Shown: positions 61,308-64,000 of the stretch, in pieces
Layout: every line of letters starts with the position of its first letter
How positions within the stretch are numbered: the first letter of the stretch is position 1
Program-made: the position numbers and the translations under genes
Assembly: GCF_039536325.1 (NCBI RefSeq)
Contig: NZ_BAAAYO010000012.1
Coordinates: 153,582-217,581, forward strand
Reading direction: 5' to 3'
Origin: Paenibacillus_AB hodogayensis
Lineage (GTDB): Bacteria > Bacillota > Bacilli > Paenibacillales > NBRC-103111
DNA length: 64,000 bases
Notes under the pieces: model-generated
What the model saw: the letters and a program-made list of their open reading frames with translations, nothing else
Database searches by the model: none
What the model was told of the DNA's origin: nothing

Positions 61308-61340
61308 AAAAAAAAGCCCATTAGATTGAATCTCTAATGA
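61308..61340 (-). terminator. Terminator of the tRNA-Gly/tRNA-Leu unit
   Basis: CATTAGA/TCTAATG stem with a 7-base loop; on the minus strand the sequence runs into GGGC and eight T. Confidence 0.8.
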
Positions 61341-61361
61341 ACCACTTCGTTTGCGAATTGA

Positions 61362-61440
61362 TGCCGGTGAGAGGACTCGAACCTCCACGGTTTCCCTCAC
61401 GATTTTGAGTCGCGCGCGTCTGCCATTCCGCCACACCGGC
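61362..61440 (-). tRNA. tRNA-Leu (anticodon CAA)
   Basis: Acceptor GCCGGTG/CACCGGC, class II D-arm, anticodon stem CGCGA/TCGTG with loop CTCAAAA (CAA), short variable arm, T-arm GGTTCGAGTCC. CCA is not encoded. Confidence 0.92.
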
Positions 61441-61450
61441 AAATAAAAAA

Positions 61451-61522
61451 AGCGGACGACGAGATTCGAACTCGCGACCCTCGCCTTGGCAAGGCGATGC
61501 TCTACCACTGAGCCACGTCCGC
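61451..61522 (-). tRNA. tRNA-Gly (anticodon GCC)
   Basis: Acceptor GCGGACG/CGTCCGC, anticodon stem CGCCT/AGGCG with loop TGCCA (GCC), T-arm AGTTCGAATCT. First gene of the two-tRNA unit; CCA is not encoded. Confidence 0.94.
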
Positions 61523-61563
61523 ATATTCCTTAAAGTCAAGCTTTTTAACCACTCAGGTTTTTT

Positions 61564-61592
61564 ATTATACACGATGTTGCAGCTAGGCTCAA
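61564..61592 (-). promoter_or_regulatory. SigA promoter of the tRNA-Gly/tRNA-Leu unit
   Basis: TTGAGC, 17-base spacer, TATAAT on the minus strand, 42 bases before tRNA-Gly. Confidence 0.8.
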
Positions 61593-61725
61593 GTACCTTT
61601 TCACAAATTTTTAATGCTATTAAAGAAATGCCGCGTATTCAAAGATGGTTCGGGGCTTAACATAAACGGTCTACTTGTTTAACGTTGTTTATAATTCGCT
61701 CCGCTTACATCGCTTCGAAACGATG
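61593..61725. other. Intergenic region between tRNA unit and SDR terminator
   Basis: AT-rich sequence; no gene recognised. Confidence 0.4.
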
Positions 61726-61769
61726 AAAACCGTCAGGGGTAACTTCAAACTTCAATTCACCCTGACGGT
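61726..61769 (-). terminator. Terminator of the SDR gene
   Basis: ACCGTCAGGG/CCCTGACGGT stem with a 21-base loop, followed by TTTTC on the minus strand. Confidence 0.82.
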
Positions 61770-61832
61770 CTTGATCATGGACGTTATTAAGATAACGTGA
61801 TGAATGCCCTCTATTTCGAGATGGTGTTTGGG

Positions 61833-62570
61833 TTACATGGCGAGGATGCCCCCGTCAACCACAAAGTCTGCGCCTGTCGAGTAGCTGGAATCGTCCGATG
61901 CCAAATAGACGACCAGCTTGGACACTTCGTCCGTCGAAGCGAGACGCTTCATCGGAATGCCTTTTACGAGTTCCGCCACTCGATCCTCATCCGGTTCGTC
62001 GACCATCGGAGTTTGGATAATACCCGGCATGATCGTGTTTACGCGAATGTTGTCCTGTACGAATTCGAGGGCGGCAACTTTGGTCATACCGCGAACCGCA
62101 TATTTGGTTCCACCATACGCAACGTTTCCCGGAATGCCTTTGTCGCCTGCAGCAGAAGAGACGTTGATAATCGAGCCGATGCCGGCCCGGCGCATGGATG
62201 GAAGCACCGCCTTCATACCCAAGAATACGCCGACCTGATTGACGTCTACAACCTTTTGAAACTCTTCGTACGTCGTATCCGCAATATCTTTCAACAAGGC
62301 AATCCCTGCATTGTTTACGAGAACGTTGACTGGTCCGAAAGAGGCTTCCGTCTCTGCGACGACACGTTCCCAATCCGCGGGACTCGCCACGTCTTGTTGG
62401 ATGAATAACGCATTCGGTCCGAGCTCCTTAGCTAACGCCTCGCCCAACTCAACACGAATATCAGTAAAGGCAACCTTGGCCCCTTCTTGAATTAAAGCAC
62501 GAACGTGGGATGCCCCCTGCCCGCGAGATCCTCCCGTTACAATAGCTACTTTTCCCGTTAACTTCGACAT
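61833..62570 (-). CDS. Short-chain dehydrogenase, glucose/3-hydroxysteroid-dehydrogenase-like
   Basis: A 245-residue classical SDR: TGGSRGQGASHVR (cofactor), NNAGIALL, the Ser of IINVSSAAGDKG, the YGGTKYAVRG pair and a C-terminal VDGGILAM. NAD(P)-dependent; substrate unknown. It starts at ATG 62570 and is divergent from the TetR gene, which is its likely regulator. Confidence 0.9.
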   Translation of the reverse strand: MSKLTGKVAIVTGGSRGQGASHVRALIQEGAKVAFTDIRVELGEALAKELGPNALFIQQDVASPADWERVVAETEASFGPVNVLVNNAGIALLKDIADTTYEEFQKVVDVNQVGVFLGMKAVLPSMRRAGIGSIINVSSAAGDKGIPGNVAYGGTKYAVRGMTKVAALEFVQDNIRVNTIMPGIIQTPMVDEPDEDRVAELVKGIPMKRLASTDEVSKLVVYLASDDSSYSTGADFVVDGGILAM

Positions 62571-62720
62571 ATGATGTTGACCTCCTTGTAAGCAAGCGTT
62601 TGCAATTTTAAGACATCTTTACTATATCAATGTGCAAATGGAGGGACAACCAACAAAACCGGCAGTTTGTTGCTTAAACAATAGAATAGAAAAACTGTAT
62701 CTTTTTACTCATAGAAAAAG

Positions 62721-62756
62721 ACAACAGTTGTTGTGTAAAGGACGAATCTATATAAT
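62721..62756 (+). promoter_or_regulatory. Promoter and inverted repeat of the TetR gene
   Basis: ACAACA-GT-TGTTGT (62721-62734) overlaps the -35 TTGTTG; a 17-base spacer leads to TATAAT. The inverted repeat fits autoregulation by the TetR protein, perhaps also controlling the divergent SDR gene. Confidence 0.6.
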
Positions 62757-62776
62757 AAAAGGTGGAGGTGACTTTT

Positions 62777-63376
62777 ATGCCACGCGTTCTCAATACGAAT
62801 GATCCCCGCGTCGTTCGCACGCGTCAACTTATTTTGCAAGCCTTTGTCTCGCTACTAAACAAGAACGATTTTAACGATATTACGATTAGCGATATAACGA
62901 AGCAAGCGACTGTAAACCGGGCTACCTTTTACGCTCATTTCGCGGACAAGTACGCCTTGCTGGAAGCGCTGCTTGCCGATACGTTTATGGAATACATTCA
63001 TAATCATGTTCATTCGGACGCCGATTTCTCCAAGCGGACGCTCAAGAGCATCATCTTTGCCTTATGCGACTATCATACCGAATCCAGCAACCGAATCGCC
63101 AAACACTACGGATCGGCGGCCTCTGTTGTCGAGGAGAACATCAAGACGCAGTTGGAGCAGCATATGTCTCGCATGCTCGGTCAGAAATACCCGGTTCAAG
63201 ATCCAACGGTCAACCTGGTCATTACGATGACCTGTTGGGCGTTTTATGGAATAACGTATCGCTGGAACAGTCAAGGCAGGAAGGAACCCCCGGAAGATCT
63301 AGCCGAACGCGCCGTTTCCATCGTATTGACCGATGGAGCCAGTATGCTGCATCAAGCGATTTTAGTGGAACGCTGA
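62777..63376 (+). CDS. TetR-family regulator, 199 aa
   Basis: A TetR protein with the helix-turn-helix at about 25-60 (FNDITISDITKQATVNRATF) and a YAHFADKYALL recognition region, then an all-helical ligand domain. ATG 62777 follows GGAGGTGAC and gives MPRVLNTNDP. It is divergent from the SDR gene. Confidence 0.88.
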   Translation: MPRVLNTNDPRVVRTRQLILQAFVSLLNKNDFNDITISDITKQATVNRATFYAHFADKYALLEALLADTFMEYIHNHVHSDADFSKRTLKSIIFALCDYHTESSNRIAKHYGSAASVVEENIKTQLEQHMSRMLGQKYPVQDPTVNLVITMTCWAFYGITYRWNSQGRKEPPEDLAERAVSIVLTDGASMLHQAILVER

Positions 63377-63481
63377 ACTTCGCTTCCTTTCAGAAAAATT
63401 TTTCCCTTCAAACTAAAAGTCGAATACGTTCGTGCAGCAGATCAGGGTTGCCAATCCGTGCAACACCTGTAAAACTAGATA

Positions 63482-63508
63482 AAAAGCGCCCTTGAGTTGG
63501 GCGCTTTT
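63482..63508. terminator. Terminator after the TetR gene
   Basis: AAAAGCGCCC/GGGCGCTTTT with a 7-base loop; T-rich on both sides, usable in both directions. Confidence 0.8.
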
Positions 63509-63629
63509 ATTATAAGATGTATTCGTGTAATGGATGCCGTTCGAGATCGGGTGAGCTTATGCTCCAAAATGAAAGCTCCACAACGAAAAAAGGCTCCAGC
63601 CGCATGGACTGAAACCTTTGATCATCTGA

Positions 63630-63713
63630 TGCGGTCGAGAGGACTCGAACCTCCACGGCTGTTACACCACTAGAACCTGAATCTAGCGCGTCTGCCAATT
63701 CCGCCACGACCGC
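63630..63713 (-). tRNA. tRNA-Leu (anticodon CAG)
   Basis: Acceptor GCGGTCG/CGACCGC, anticodon stem CTAGA/TCTAG with loop TTCAGGT (CAG), long variable arm, T-arm GGTTCGAGTCC. CCA not encoded. Confidence 0.95.
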
Positions 63714-63762
63714 ACATTAAGAAGAAGCTTGTAATGCTACTTGCATCTTGCAGAAGCAAGGA

Positions 63763-63845
63763 TGCGGTTGAGAGGACTCGAACCTCCACGGGCTTTCGCC
63801 CACTACCCCCTCAAGATAGCGTGTCTGCCATTCCACCACAACCGC
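63763..63845 (-). tRNA. tRNA-Leu (anticodon GAG)
   Basis: Acceptor GCGGTTG/CAACCGC, anticodon stem CTATC/GGTAG with loop TTGAGGG (GAG), long variable arm, T-arm GGTTCGAGTCC. Confidence 0.94.
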
Positions 63846-63943
63846 AAATGGCACAGGGGAATAATCCTATTGCTCCCTGAAAACTGAATGCGAAACGAAA
63901 CGAGAAGTGCGAGTAGAAGGCTGGTTGGGTAACCAGCGTTAGT

Positions 63944-64000
63944 GGATAAGCCCTCGACCGATTAGTATTCGTCAGCTGCACACGTTGCCGCGCTTCCACC
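63944..64000 (-). rRNA. 23S ribosomal RNA, 3' end (gene continues beyond the window)
   Basis: The minus strand reads ...TACTAATCGGTCGAGGGCTTATCC, the conserved end of bacterial 23S rRNA. The 3' terminus is placed at 63944 by analogy with B. subtilis (ends ...GGACTTAACC). The gene's 5' part lies to the right of the window. Confidence 0.93.

Noticed and set aside
1..64000. CRISPR array, prophage or complete insertion sequence
   Set aside because: No regular spacer/repeat series, integrase, transposase or phage structural genes were seen.

Overview
The window (GC-rich for a Firmicute, roughly 50-57 % by eye) reads as the chromosome of an endospore-forming, flagellated, aerobic member of the Paenibacillaceae. 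The basis is a GerA-type germination operon, a Spo0E-like phosphatase, a YhcN/YlaJ-type spore lipoprotein, a MotAB pair with a SigD-like promoter, a caa3-type cytochrome oxidase, extracellular enzymes carrying copper-amine-oxidase-like N-terminal repeats, and a set of B. subtilis-like operons (ecsAB, yhcEFGHI). No phage, CRISPR array or intact insertion sequence was seen. Genus and species cannot be fixed from sequence alone.

Layout. 1-6 kb: end of a metallophosphoesterase gene, a flavoprotein, ecsAB-like ABC transporter, Spo0E-like phosphatase overlapping an HD-GYP-like gene. 6.3-10.3 kb: an uncommon three-gene operon coding a two-domain KaiC/RAD55-like ATPase, a small winged-helix protein and a 717-residue GAF/LuxR regulator. 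10.4-17.6 kb: a NlpC/P60 cell-wall hydrolase behind a c-di-AMP (ydaO) riboswitch, DppA-type D-aminopeptidase, a stress-type SDR, a two-component system, an APH-like kinase and a P-loop kinase. 17.7-22.1 kb: yhcEFGHI-like ABC operon behind a promoter with a symmetric GntR operator. 22.2-27.7 kb: ctaC-D-E-F, a terminator, then ctaG and ctaM for the caa3 oxidase. 28-38.2 kb: spore lipoprotein, motAB, a guanylate-kinase-like gene with an altered P-loop, a CvfC-like HEAT protein, a DEAD-box helicase, and a gerA-C-(2-TM)-B germination operon that carries a 108-bp MITE-like element. 38.4-39.7 kb: tRNA-Gly/tRNA-Pro and the remnant of a PknK-like kinase/ATPase/LuxR gene.

39.8-47.1 kb is an apparently self-contained sulfur-scavenging module: divergent TetR repressor, promoter plus palindromic operator, a short leader ORF with an internal terminator, then a TauD/AtsK-type dioxygenase, an arylsulfatase, and SsuABC. 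The operon is bracketed by two related non-coding repeats. 47.2-52.5 kb: ResA, CcdA, a membrane protein, a two-component system and a metallo-beta-lactamase-fold enzyme; the last two transcription units share an upstream motif. 52.8-63.4 kb: Lrp regulator, MFS exporter, M13 peptidase, a tandem duplication of a YbjQ gene, a second two-component system, a truncated epimerase remnant, tRNA-Leu/tRNA-Gly, and a divergent SDR/TetR pair. The right end holds two tRNA-Leu genes directly behind the 3' end of a 23S rRNA gene, with no room for a 5S gene between them.

Functional themes: envelope homeostasis and sporulation control (Ecs, c-di-AMP riboswitch, Spo0E, Ger), aerobic respiration and thiol redox (cta, CcdA/ResA), organosulfur use, and several two-component or one-component regulators. 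All family calls are from reading translated sequence and motifs; no database search was run.
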